The position numbers and the translations under genes were made by a program. Below, piece after piece: positions 1-10,833 of a stretch of 64,000 bases of DNA. Each line of letters opens with the position of its first letter. Position 1 is the stretch's first letter. The notes under the pieces are model-generated. The model did not search any database, was not told the origin of the DNA, and saw only the letters and a program-made list of their open reading frames with translations. Location of the stretch: contig NZ_BSOT01000019.1 in the NCBI RefSeq assembly GCF_030160655.1, positions 124,001 through 188,000 on the forward strand, given 5' to 3'. The DNA is from Agaribacter marinus. Its GTDB lineage: Bacteria; Pseudomonadota; Gammaproteobacteria; Enterobacterales; Alteromonadaceae.

Positions 1-853
1 TATCTACAATTCCAGCCATTTGTGCAAATACGCTGATTTCTTGCCCTGATAAGCCTTTCAAATAGCCGCTGCCATCTATGCGCTCGTGGTGATGTTTCAG
101 CACATCGTAGATCATATCGGGAAAGTCAGAATGCCTTTCAAGTATTTCAACACCAATATCTACATGCGTGCGCATGACCACAACATCGGCTTCACTAAAT
201 TTTTGATTGTTAGTAGCCAATTCGGGTGGCAACAATGCCATACCAATATCCATTAGCAGTCCACTAAAGGTGAGATCTTCTACTTCGCTTGCAGACAAAT
301 CTTTATATTTGCCAAATAAGCTCAACAAAATGGAGCAGTTCAAACTGTGTTGAACTAAATAGTCGTTGCTTTCTTTTAACATTACTAGGCAAGACAAGGC
401 TTCAGGGTTATCAAACACTGAGTCAATAATATCTTGAGTCAAATCATGTAGTTTATCTAAGTCTGGGGTACTGCCACTACGCAATGATTTAACAAAATTA
501 GATTGAATTGAGCGAGCTTGAGTATAGAGTTTATCTGCCGCGGCGAGTTGTTGTTGTTGCTCTTCAAAACTTAATATCTTAGGTTTCGATGCATTTGTTT
601 GTTTCGGCTTTATAGACGCAGTGTCTGCATCTTGATTTTTTGTATCTACGATGTCCAAATCGTTGATGCTTTCTGATTCGCTTTTCGACAGGTCAATCTC
701 AACAGAAATTACACCTCTGGATTGCAAATTATCAATCGTACTTTGCGACTTGATTACACCTTCGCGCTTGACGTGCAAGCGTGCTTCAGCCTCTACTACC
801 CTTATTAGATACATACCGGTCTTTAAAGATTGTATTGAAATCGTTTGCTTCAT
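1..853 (-). CDS. HD-GYP-like domain protein (DUF3391 N-terminus), 3' end cut by window edge
   Basis: The first 284 codons are present; the gene runs off the left edge. Residues 1-60 look like the DUF3391 domain found at the front of many HD-GYP proteins, followed by a low-complexity linker (about 60-100) and the HD domain. The GYP signature is well kept (HHERIDGSGY at about 255-264), so the family is cyclic-di-GMP phosphodiesterase. However the HD motif itself reads Leu-Leu-Met-Asp-Ile-Gly-Met (about 199-205): the metal-binding His is Met and the following Lys is also Met. Activity may therefore be altered or lost. It lies 103 bases downstream of leuD on the same strand, separated by two hairpins, so it is probably a separate unit. 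Start chosen at the ATG opening MKQTISIQSL. Confidence 0.85.
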   Translation of the reverse strand, partial: MKQTISIQSLKTGMYLIRVVEAEARLHVKREGVIKSQSTIDNLQSRGVISVEIDLSKSESESINDLDIVDTKNQDADTASIKPKQTNASKPKILSFEEQQQQLAAADKLYTQARSIQSNFVKSLRSGSTPDLDKLHDLTQDIIDSVFDNPEALSCLVMLKESNDYLVQHSLNCSILLSLFGKYKDLSASEVEDLTFSGLLMDIGMALLPPELATNNQKFSEADVVVMRTHVDIGVEILERHSDFPDMIYDVLKHHHERIDGSGYLKGLSGQEISVFAQMAGIVD

Positions 854-873
854 TGTTCACTTTAGTTATCTGG

Positions 874-938
874 TACCCACAAAGTATCTTTTGGGTAGAC
901 TGGGTTGTTGTAGCTTTTTATCGGCAACAAACAACCCA
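874..938 (-). terminator. Two stem-loops between leuD and the HD-GYP-like gene
   Basis: TGGGTTGTT at 901-909 pairs with AACAACCCA at 930-938 (9 bp, with further GTTG/CAAC pairing inside), and TACCCA at 874-879 pairs with TGGGTA at 892-897. They follow the leuD stop on the minus strand. Neither has a clean U-run, so they may be a weak terminator or an RNA-stability element at the end of the leu message. Confidence 0.45.
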
Positions 939-956
939 ACTAAAGGAATATTTTAG

Positions 957-1556
957 TTATAACCATGCATGACGAGATTGTTCGAAAGTCGAAATATTAT
1001 CTGACAACTCTAGGGTTTGCCCAATGGCATCTAAACCCTTCAATAGGTTAGTTTTATGCTGTTCAGCAATATCAAATCTTATCGTCAGTTCTGCTGCCAA
1101 AACAGTTTGATTGGGTAAGTCAATCGTTACGTTTACTTGTGGATCACTTTCTACCAGCGCAAACAAGGCATCGGTGTCTGCTTGACTCAGTGCAACAGGT
1201 AGTATTTGGTTGTTAATACAGTTACCGTAAAAAATGTCTGCAAAACTTGTGGCAACGATGGCTGTAAATCCGTAGTCCGCTAATGACCAGGGGGCATGCT
1301 CACGGCTTGAACCACAACCAAAATTTTCGCGCGTAAGTAAAATATTGGCACCTTGATATTCAGGTTTGTTCAGAGAAAATTCAGGGTTAAGTACTTGTTC
1401 TTGGGTATCAAGGTAACGCCAGTCATGGAATAAATGCTTACCATAACCAATACGAGTGACACCGGTTAAAAATTGCTTAGGTATAATTTGATCAGTATCG
1501 ACGTTTGCTTGGTCTAACGGCGCGAAACGGCCACTGACAACATTAATTCCACTCAT
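957..1556 (-). CDS. leuD: 3-isopropylmalate dehydratase small subunit
   Basis: Small (swivel-domain) subunit of isopropylmalate isomerase, which with LeuC converts 2-isopropylmalate to 3-isopropylmalate in leucine synthesis. The 199-residue length is normal for the family. The aconitase-type C-terminal domain is clear: [12 protein letters not shown] near residue 20 and the [11 protein letters not shown] substrate-binding loop near residue 80. The start codon overlaps the leuC stop by 4 bases, implying translational coupling. Last gene of the leuABCD operon; nothing odd in the frame. Confidence 0.97.
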   Translation of the reverse strand: MSGINVVSGRFAPLDQANVDTDQIIPKQFLTGVTRIGYGKHLFHDWRYLDTQEQVLNPEFSLNKPEYQGANILLTRENFGCGSSREHAPWSLADYGFTAIVATSFADIFYGNCINNQILPVALSQADTDALFALVESDPQVNVTIDLPNQTVLAAELTIRFDIAEQHKTNLLKGLDAIGQTLELSDNISTFEQSRHAWL

Positions 1557-2959
1557 ACACTTTCTCCTAACGATCTTACGTCAGTAAATTTACCCGTGAT
1601 TGCCGCAGCAATAGCCATTTCAGGACTAACTAGGTGTGTTCTAGCCCCGCGACCTTGGCGACCTTCGAAATTTCTGTTACTTGTGGATGCACAACGGTCT
1701 TCAGCCTGAAGAATATCGTCATTCATTCCTAAACACATCGAACATCCAGGCAAACGCCATTCAAACCCGGCATTGATGAATATCTTATCTAAAGACTCGG
1801 CTTCAGCTTGTGCTTTTACCGATACAGAGCCTGGGACAATAATTGCGGTAACGTTCGGTTGAACTTTCCCTTTTTTGGCCACTTCAGCGGCCGCTCGTAA
1901 GTCCTCGATACGACCATTGGTGCATGAGCCAACAAATACATGAGAAACACTTACATCAGATAATTTCTGACCTGAGTTCAAACCCATATATTCTAACGCT
2001 TTTTCGGCCGATGCTTTTTCAATCGGATCGTCAAAATTCTCAGGTCCAGGTATAGGGGAATCTACGCCGATAACTTGGCCGGGATTAGTTCCCCACGTGA
2101 CTTGTGGCGCAATATCATCTGCATGTAATTCTACAACTGAATCAAAGCTTGCGTCTGCATCAGAGTACAAAGACTTCCAGTATGTTACCGCAGCATCCCA
2201 GTGTGTATCATCCGGTGCATGAGTACGGCCCTTTATATATGCAATGGTCGTTGTATCAGGGGCAATAAGACCAGCTTTAGCGCCAGCTTCAATACTCATA
2301 TTGCATATGGTCATGCGTTCTTCCATGCTTAGCGATTGTATTGCTTGGCCAGCATATTCAATCACGTGTCCAGTGGCACCTGCGTGGCCAATTTTACCGA
2401 TAATGGCCAGAATAACGTCTTTTGCTGTTACACCTAAACCAAGCTTACCATCGACTTTTACAAGCATGCTTTTTGCACGACTTTGTTTTAAGGTCTGAGT
2501 AGCAAATACATGTTCCACTTGTGATGTACCAATGCCAAATGCCAGTGCACCAAATGCGCCATGCGTAGCTGTATGAGAGTCACCACAAACTACCGTCATA
2601 CCGGGGTGGATAAGCCCTAATTCTGGCCCCATGACATGCACAATTCCTTGGTTTTTATGACCGACAGGGAAAAGTTGAATACGATGTTGAGCGCAATTTG
2701 TAGCTAGCGTATTTAGTTGCAGCGCATTTTGTGGGCCACAGGCGTCAATGGCCAAGGACTTTGTCGATATACTGTGATCCATCGTGCCAAAGGTTAAATC
2801 TGGACGACGTACCTTACGGCCTTTTTCGTTTAAACCAGCGAATGCTTGTGGAGACGTCACTTCATGGATGAGGTGGCGGTCAATATATAGCAATAGATCA
2901 TCACCAACTTGGTCAACAATATGTTGTTCTAAGACTTTTTCATATAATGTTTTAGACAT
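1553..2959 (-). CDS. leuC: 3-isopropylmalate dehydratase large subunit
   Basis: Large subunit of isopropylmalate isomerase, an aconitase-family enzyme with a [4Fe-4S] cluster. The three cluster ligands are visible: Cys346 in GSCTNGR and Cys406/Cys409 in PGCSMCLG. Further hallmarks are the [15 protein letters not shown] block (about 127-141). The 468-residue length fits bacterial LeuC. It sits 3 bases after leuB and overlaps leuD. Its cluster links the operon functionally to the isc genes found elsewhere in the window. Confidence 0.97.
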   Translation of the reverse strand: MSKTLYEKVLEQHIVDQVGDDLLLYIDRHLIHEVTSPQAFAGLNEKGRKVRRPDLTFGTMDHSISTKSLAIDACGPQNALQLNTLATNCAQHRIQLFPVGHKNQGIVHVMGPELGLIHPGMTVVCGDSHTATHGAFGALAFGIGTSQVEHVFATQTLKQSRAKSMLVKVDGKLGLGVTAKDVILAIIGKIGHAGATGHVIEYAGQAIQSLSMEERMTICNMSIEAGAKAGLIAPDTTTIAYIKGRTHAPDDTHWDAAVTYWKSLYSDADASFDSVVELHADDIAPQVTWGTNPGQVIGVDSPIPGPENFDDPIEKASAEKALEYMGLNSGQKLSDVSVSHVFVGSCTNGRIEDLRAAAEVAKKGKVQPNVTAIIVPGSVSVKAQAEAESLDKIFINAGFEWRLPGCSMCLGMNDDILQAEDRCASTSNRNFEGRQGRGARTHLVSPEMAIAAAITGKFTDVRSLGESV

Positions 2960-2962
2960 ATT

Positions 2963-5639
<2,677 letters not shown>

Positions 5640-5660
5640 CTTTTATGTTTTATTTGCTCA

Positions 5661-5689
5661 AAAAAAAACCCGTGCGATGCACGGGTTTT
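5661..5689 (-). terminator. leu attenuator terminator
   Basis: On the minus strand CCCGTGC (5685-5679) and GCACGGG (5675-5669) form a 7-bp GC-rich stem with a 3-base loop, followed by eight U residues at 5668-5661. It stands between the leader peptide and leuA. A second GCACGGG copy at 5718-5712, at the end of the leader reading frame, can pair instead with the first arm, giving the mutually exclusive structures needed for attenuation. Confidence 0.9.
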
Positions 5690-5708
5690 ACTAAAATTTA
5701 AGTAAGCG

Positions 5709-5771
5709 CTACCCGTGCGATTTGTTCGCCAGACCGAGTAGAAGCAGAAGTGAAAAGTTGAAAACTATCAT
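5709..5771 (-). CDS. leuL: leu operon leader peptide
   Basis: Twenty-codon reading frame ending in TAG, encoding MIVFNFSLLLLLGLANKSHG. Six leucine codons fall within seven positions (CTT CTG CTT CTA CTC GGT CTG). It lies downstream of a good sigma-70 promoter and just upstream of the attenuator hairpin. The function follows the established leu/his/ilv leader model: scarce charged Leu-tRNA stalls the ribosome on the Leu run. The last codons contain GCACGGG, which can sequester the 5' arm of the terminator. No strong Shine-Dalgarno is seen upstream of the ATG. Confidence 0.9.
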   Translation of the reverse strand: MIVFNFSLLLLLGLANKSHG

Positions 5772-5817
5772 TTTCGTAATTTCGTTAATTTGCTATGCGC
5801 TTATGAATATGCGCACA

Positions 5818-5846
5818 AATGTAATCTGGTTTACCAGTCTGGTCAA
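5818..5846 (-). promoter_or_regulatory. leu operon promoter with overlapping inverted repeat
   Basis: On the minus strand, -35 TTGACC (5846-5841), 17-base spacer, -10 TACATT (5823-5818). The spacer carries CTGGT-TT-ACCAG, and on the -35 side ACCAG-T-CTGGT, so three alternating half-sites occupy 5826-5842. That arrangement looks like a repressor or activator site, bound by an unknown factor. Confidence 0.7.
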
Positions 5847-5912
5847 CACTTATCATGCATTTTTATTTAATTTCTTATGAATATTTTCTCCATGTAGCGT
5901 TTATCTGCTAAA

Positions 5913-6854
5913 TTAGCTTTGCATTTCAACGCCAACTTCAGTAATTAAACGACGCAACCAGACATGACCTGCGTCATGGTGAAGTAATGCGCTCCAAGCC
6001 ATTTTTAATGCAATGGGGGGAATGTCAAATGGCGGTTCGACAACTGCAATGGCAGGATCATCTTTAAAAATTTTTGCTGCTTTACTTGGTAACGTTGCTA
6101 TATGGTTTTGAGATTTAGCGAGTTGCAGCGCCGCATGATAGTGTCTTGTGAATACACGTATATTTCGCTGCTTTCCGAGTTTTATCAATTCTGCATCAAC
6201 CCAACCGAGCTTTTGTACTTCGTTTGGATCTATACCAACGCCAACACCGAAACCAGTTTTACTCACCCAAATATGTTGTCCTCGCAAATAGGCATCTAAG
6301 GTGAAATTATCTTTATCTGGGTGAGACGCCGCAACAACACATGAGAATGTGTCGTACCAAATGACTTTTTGATGGAATGATAAGGGCAATTCGTCAAAAC
6401 GATTAATCGCCATATCCACTTTGCCTTGCTCAACATCATGAAACGTTACGTCGCTTGGTGTAATCAAATCGAGTGTAATACTCGGTGCAAACTCTGCTAA
6501 ACGACCAATTAGCTCCAATAGTAATGTTGATTCAGCATAATCACTTGTCATAATCCTAAAAGTGCGTGTGCTAGTGGCTGGATCGAATTCTATTTCAGGT
6601 TGAATTGATGATTCTAGTTTACTTAACACGTCGCGTATAACAGGTTGTAACTCTATCGCGCGTTTGGTAGGCGTCATACCATCGCTTGTTCGCACTAACA
6701 ATGGATCTTTAAACAAATCTCTTAAGCGTTTTAGCCCGTTACTCATAGCTGGTTGTGTAATACTTAGTTGGTTTGCTGCTTTTGTCACGCTGCCTTCTCG
6801 TAACAGCACGTCCAAATAAACCAGAAGATTTAAGTCAATTTTGGCGATATTCAA
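5913..6854 (-). CDS. LysR-family transcriptional regulator next to the leu operon
   Basis: Typical LysR regulator of about 313 residues: N-terminal winged helix-turn-helix (DLNLLVYLDVLL, then SVTKAANQLSITQPAMS) and a C-terminal periplasmic-binding-like effector domain with DLITPS and IWYDTFSCVVAA segments. It resembles the LeuO/NodD-type branch and sits immediately upstream of leuABCD in the same direction, the neighbourhood of LeuO in enterics, but identity as LeuO is not shown. I prefer the TTG start at 6854 because GAGG lies 8 bases upstream and LysR proteins begin close to this point; the frame is open to an ATG at 6941. Confidence 0.85.
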   Translation of the reverse strand: MNIAKIDLNLLVYLDVLLREGSVTKAANQLSITQPAMSNGLKRLRDLFKDPLLVRTSDGMTPTKRAIELQPVIRDVLSKLESSIQPEIEFDPATSTRTFRIMTSDYAESTLLLELIGRLAEFAPSITLDLITPSDVTFHDVEQGKVDMAINRFDELPLSFHQKVIWYDTFSCVVAASHPDKDNFTLDAYLRGQHIWVSKTGFGVGVGIDPNEVQKLGWVDAELIKLGKQRNIRVFTRHYHAALQLAKSQNHIATLPSKAAKIFKDDPAIAVVEPPFDIPPIALKMAWSALLHHDAGHVWLRRLITEVGVEMQS

Positions 6855-7260
6855 TACGATTTCCTCAGATTGCAGCGTAGATGCGCAATGTATGTGCATA
6901 ATTATATAACTATTTTGGATAATTAGTAGCAGTTTAATCAATGTCGTGAATGGGGTGTGATCTGTTTAATTTATTGATATATATTAATAAACTTATTTTT
7001 TATGGTGAACTTGAAATAAGCTATTCAATTTAAATTGAATATATCTGAGTCTTAATATAAATATGAGTTATTGATGCCATTTGTGCCAGAAAGTATAAAA
7101 ATTTACTTTTACATTGAAAAATGAAATGTGTGATTTTTTTGGCAGTGTATAATCAATGCGCAAAATTGTCAGTGCGCAAAAGGCCTGTATAAATATAAGG
7201 TAAACCACTTATAGGCAATTGCATATTGTGGTTAGCTCAACATTTACTAAAGAGAGTTTT
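6855..7260. promoter_or_regulatory. Divergent intergenic region between the LysR gene and the phosphatase
   Basis: About 400 AT-rich bases with no convincing gene. TTTATT at 6970-6975 and AATAAA at 6986-6991 form an interrupted palindrome. A perfect TATAAT at 7148-7153 could be the -10 of the phosphatase promoter, though no good -35 matches it. Two exact copies of TGCGCAAAA (7157-7165 and 7173-7181), 16 bases apart, follow directly where transcription would begin. Confidence 0.4.
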
Positions 7261-8643
7261 ATGCAAATTATAATAAAAGGAATGTGCGCATTAAGTGTCA
7301 CCTTACCGTTATTGTTAGCGGGTTGTGCATCGAATAACAGCGACGCAATAGTAAAAAAAATGGGAAATGAGCTTGAAAATACTGCAATAGAAACCGGGTT
7401 GCCAAAAAACATTATCATGGTGGTTGCAGACGGTATGGGGCCAGCTTATATACCTGCGTTTAGATATTACATGGATAACCCAGAGACGGAAGACGTTGAA
7501 TCCACTGTGTTAGATGATATTTTAGTTGGAACGGCGCGTACTTATCCTGCAAAAGTGTCTGGGTTTGTTACCGACTCTGCGGCATCAGCAACAGCCTTAG
7601 CATCTGGTGTTAAGACGTATAACGGTGCGGTGGGCGTTGACGTAAACAAACAAGCTGTTGAAACGGTCATGCATAGAGCTAAACGGTATGGCATGAAAAC
7701 AGGTGTAGTTGTTACATCTTCAATCATTCATGCAACGCCTGCATCTTATATGGTAGCCAATGAATATCGTAAGAATTATGACGCACTAGCAGATAGTGTA
7801 TTTGATACGCGAATTGATGATAAGTTCGTTGCAGATCTAATGTTGGGTGCAGGTACGCTCAATTTTATCCGTGAAGACCGGCACATCGTAAACGAATTTA
7901 TTAACGAAGGTTTTCAATACCTTGATGCGCTTGAGCAATTACCCTCTATTAGTAACAAAGCACCGGTACTCGGTTTGTTTGCAAGCTTCGAAATGCCGTG
8001 GGCGTTAGATTCGGATGATCCAACTCGATTGACGACCATGACTTCATCCGCGCTTGATTACATGACTAGCGATACCGGCTTTTTCTTGCTTGTTGAGGCA
8101 AGCCAAGTGGATTGGGCGGGACATGCGAACGATATTGCTGGTGCAATGGCTGAAATGTACGATTTCAGCAAAACAGTTGAACTGCTACGCGCGTATGTCG
8201 AAAAACATCCGGATACATTAGTGGTTATTACGGCAGATCATAGTACAGGTGGATTAACGGTAGGTGCCAGCGGTGAGTACCGATGGGATCCTATATGGTT
8301 GAAAGGCGTAAAGGCATCACCAGTTACGATTGCTTCTGGCTTAAAAACGGCGGATGACAAAACCTCATATCTTCAAACGCAATTAGGTTTTGAATTAAAT
8401 AACGATGAACAAAATTTATTGTCGTTGATTACCTCAGAATCACCAGCACGTGATGTCGAAAGCATCGTTAAGCGTATCTTAGACAAGCGAAGTAACACGG
8501 GGTGGACAACTGACGGACATACTGCGGAAGATGTTTACGTGTTTGGTGTAGGCGCGCAAATTGAACGCTTTAGAGGTCAACTAAATAACATCGATATTGC
8601 GACGAAGATTTTTGAACTTTTAGATGAAAAGCATGCGCAATAG
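7261..8643 (+). CDS. Alkaline phosphatase family lipoprotein
   Basis: PhoA-superfamily phosphomonoesterase, predicted to be anchored in the envelope: the N-terminus is a lipoprotein signal with lipobox Leu-Leu-Ala-Gly-Cys (Cys22). Catalytic elements are present in order: VVADGMG (metal Asp near 57), TDSAASATALASG with the nucleophile Ser near 106, EASQVDWAGHAND, TADHSTGG and DGHTAEDV supplying zinc ligands. The start is the ATG at 7261 with AGAGAG upstream; an in-frame ATG at 7219 would destroy the lipoprotein signal. No convincing Pho box was found upstream. It stands alone, ending in a hairpin that includes its stop codon. Confidence 0.9.
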   Translation: MQIIIKGMCALSVTLPLLLAGCASNNSDAIVKKMGNELENTAIETGLPKNIIMVVADGMGPAYIPAFRYYMDNPETEDVESTVLDDILVGTARTYPAKVSGFVTDSAASATALASGVKTYNGAVGVDVNKQAVETVMHRAKRYGMKTGVVVTSSIIHATPASYMVANEYRKNYDALADSVFDTRIDDKFVADLMLGAGTLNFIREDRHIVNEFINEGFQYLDALEQLPSISNKAPVLGLFASFEMPWALDSDDPTRLTTMTSSALDYMTSDTGFFLLVEASQVDWAGHANDIAGAMAEMYDFSKTVELLRAYVEKHPDTLVVITADHSTGGLTVGASGEYRWDPIWLKGVKASPVTIASGLKTADDKTSYLQTQLGFELNNDEQNLLSLITSESPARDVESIVKRILDKRSNTGWTTDGHTAEDVYVFGVGAQIERFRGQLNNIDIATKIFELLDEKHAQ

Positions 8644-8652
8644 CATGCTTTT
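8627..8652. terminator. Hairpin overlapping the phosphatase stop codon
   Basis: AAAAGCATGC (8627-8636) and GCATGCTTTT (8643-8652) form a perfect 10-bp stem with a 6-base loop that contains most of the TAG stop. Because the arms begin with A4 and end with T4 it can act in both directions, which suits the convergent gene ending at 8663. Confidence 0.7.
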
Positions 8653-8662
8653 GGGGACTAGT

Positions 8663-9379
8663 TTATTGATGCAGGAACGTTTCTATTGGCTCACCTGTGC
8701 ACTTGCCGATTTGTTTAAACAAGTAGATGAGCGCGCCAACCAATAGAATCATGCTTGGTATGACAATCACTGGATAACTTAATGCGGTCATTCTGCCTAA
8801 CTCTTCTGTGTAGGCGGTTGTCCCTGGTTCTGATACCAGTATCCACTTTGCCAAAAAATAATTGAGACCAGCGGATAGGAAAAAAGAACTCGCCACAATA
8901 TAGCTACTAACTGCAATTTTCTGTCCGAATTCTGCGTGTGAGTTCTTTTCTGATAAGCTAGAATTGAGCTTTTCCCAATTTACTATTTGATCGTTCAAAA
9001 TCATGATTTTAACTAAGGGCTTTTTACTGAACTGAGTAAGTAAAACCGCAATGCCTAATATTGCAGGGATACTGGCTTCTTTTATCGCCATGTATTCAGC
9101 CGGCAGTTTCAACAGCGATATCCCACCAGTTAATAGCACACTGATGACGCCTAGCACCGAGAAAGCATTTATCTTTTTACTTTGTTTTAGATCATATAAA
9201 CCGTAGCCTAAAGGGAAAGCGAGAGCGGCAACAACACTCCACATTGGGCCAAGGTATTCATCACTGGCTAAATAGCTCATGATGAGGACAGGAACGGCAA
9301 TATTGAAAATTAAGTTGCCGAAGAAGCCTTGTTGTTGCGCTGGTTTCTTTGATGATTGGTCTATTTCTGTACTACTCAT
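8663..9379 (-). CDS. VC0807-like integral membrane protein
   Basis: 238-residue membrane protein with about six hydrophobic segments (near 25-45, 48-62, 75-92, 103-118, 155-178 and 200-222). The stretch GNLIFNIAVPVLIMSYL followed by a Gly-Pro-containing second segment resembles the poorly characterised VC0807 family of Vibrio and Alteromonas. No catalytic motif or transport signature is seen, so function is unknown. Single gene, convergent with the phosphatase. Confidence 0.65.
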   Translation of the reverse strand: MSSTEIDQSSKKPAQQQGFFGNLIFNIAVPVLIMSYLASDEYLGPMWSVVAALAFPLGYGLYDLKQSKKINAFSVLGVISVLLTGGISLLKLPAEYMAIKEASIPAILGIAVLLTQFSKKPLVKIMILNDQIVNWEKLNSSLSEKNSHAEFGQKIAVSSYIVASSFFLSAGLNYFLAKWILVSEPGTTAYTEELGRMTALSYPVIVIPSMILLVGALIYLFKQIGKCTGEPIETFLHQ

Positions 9380-9499
9380 TTAATAAAACTGTATCCGTAA
9401 AAGTAGATGACGAGTGTACGCGAATTTCGATACCAGTCCATAGGCTAAATTTATAGATAGGTATACTTATTTGTAAACAATAATGTTTTTCTTACTTCA

Positions 9500-10564
9500 C
9501 TAATGCTTAGCAATCGATGTCCAATCAATGTTATTAATTCGTTTGTCGGCGATATAAAAAATTTTGTCCCTACCTTTTAGGGTTGAACTGATAGGGGGGT
9601 TTACAGCAATTTTTTGTTTGTTTTCCTCTGCAGCGAAACCAATGAAAGTGGCGTCATACGTTTTCTTTAGGACATCAAACAGTATACCTGCCGTTATGGC
9701 AGTCACTTCAGATGGGATAGTTGCTGAAAATTGTGCTTGGCCTTCATAAACATCCAATAAGTCATGATGAAGTAGGCTTGAGCCCGGGTCAAACGCAGAT
9801 TTAGCCAACATTTCTACCGCAACACTTGGCGTACATTCAATTTCTGGACAGTGTTGCTTTAAAAGCCCGACAAGACTTTCGTCATCAAAATACGAGACTT
9901 TATGTGCTTCTGGATTTCGTTTAGAACAATAAAGTGACGTTGTCATGGTCATATCGTCATGAGGGTTATCGATAATGATGACTGATGCACTGTCCACACA
10001 CGCTCTATCCATGTCGGCATCTTGGTTAAAAGAATCTACCTTAACGAACGATATTTCACCTGGCATGGGGTTTTCTATGTCGGCTCGCACACACAGCACA
10101 ATGTCAGGTGTGCCTGGTACATCCTCACGTTCAATGAGTAACAATTTTAGAAGTTGCTCTGTGCGTTTACCATTCCAACCAATTAATAAAACGTGATTAC
10201 TAACATTCAAAGAGTGCATACCTCGTGCTCCTTTTTTCCATTGTTGACTCAACCAACTTGCTACTCGCCCAACGACTAAAGCGAATATACTCAAGCCGGC
10301 AGGAATGACATATAGCGATACTATCCATTTTCCGGCATCTGTAGTAGGGGACATATCGCCATAGCCTACCGTTGAGCCTGTCACTATTAACCAGTAGAAA
10401 AAATCCGCGAATCCAAGAAGGGCAGATTCACCTGCTACAAACAGCAAACTCCATGTGCTAACTGAATACACTGCAAGCATCATTAAGAGGGTGTACCACT
10501 TAAGTTGCGTGAAGTATCTCAGCATTATTTTTTTAACGTTAGGCCAAAGCAGCATTGCATACAT
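9500..10564 (-). CDS. Potassium channel protein with cytoplasmic nucleotide-binding-like (RCK/TrkA-N) domain
   Basis: Two-transmembrane ion channel: helix at about 22-42, pore loop with selectivity filter STVGYGD at 64-70, second helix at about 82-102. The C-terminal half is an RCK-like Rossmann domain beginning HVLLIGWNGKRTEQLL. The canonical GxGxxG is replaced by IGWNGKR, as in the divergent CASTOR/POLLUX-like group, so ligand binding may be unusual. The role is potassium flux across the inner membrane, gating ligand unknown. No strong Shine-Dalgarno at the chosen ATG; Met14 is an alternative start. Confidence 0.85.
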   Translation of the reverse strand: MYAMLLWPNVKKIMLRYFTQLKWYTLLMMLAVYSVSTWSLLFVAGESALLGFADFFYWLIVTGSTVGYGDMSPTTDAGKWIVSLYVIPAGLSIFALVVGRVASWLSQQWKKGARGMHSLNVSNHVLLIGWNGKRTEQLLKLLLIEREDVPGTPDIVLCVRADIENPMPGEISFVKVDSFNQDADMDRACVDSASVIIIDNPHDDMTMTTSLYCSKRNPEAHKVSYFDDESLVGLLKQHCPEIECTPSVAVEMLAKSAFDPGSSLLHHDLLDVYEGQAQFSATIPSEVTAITAGILFDVLKKTYDATFIGFAAEENKQKIAVNPPISSTLKGRDKIFYIADKRINNIDWTSIAKH

Positions 10565-10633
10565 GATTGTTATTTTTGATATCTACAAATCATACCGATG
10601 ATTGTAAAAATGTAAATAACTGAAATACGGTAT

Positions 10634-10658
10634 AAAAAGCCCGACAAAACTGCCGGGC
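10634..10658 (-). terminator. Minus-strand rho-independent terminator without an obvious upstream gene
   Basis: On the minus strand GCCCG (10658-10654) pairs with CGGGC (10643-10639), followed by UUUUU (10638-10634). Nothing annotated on the minus strand lies upstream, so the element ends either a leader of the K+ channel gene or a small RNA starting near 10750. Confidence 0.6.
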
Positions 10659-10742
10659 AAAGGGACAACACAAGGAATGAAAATAAGAAATAGTGAAATG
10701 GGAGAGGTCAAAATTTCTAATCATCATCATAGTGAAGTTCTG

Positions 10743-10748
10743 TATAAT
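10743..10748 (+). promoter_or_regulatory. Putative -10 element for queA
   Basis: Perfect TATAAT about 85 bases upstream of the queA ATG. No clear TTGACA-like -35 lies at the right distance, so the assignment is tentative. Confidence 0.35.
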
Positions 10749-10833
10749 GGTCAGCAAATACTGGGTATCGGCAAATGTTGTTACGTATTTTTTATGATAC
10801 CTGTTTGAATTTAATTTTATTGATTGAGCTTAC

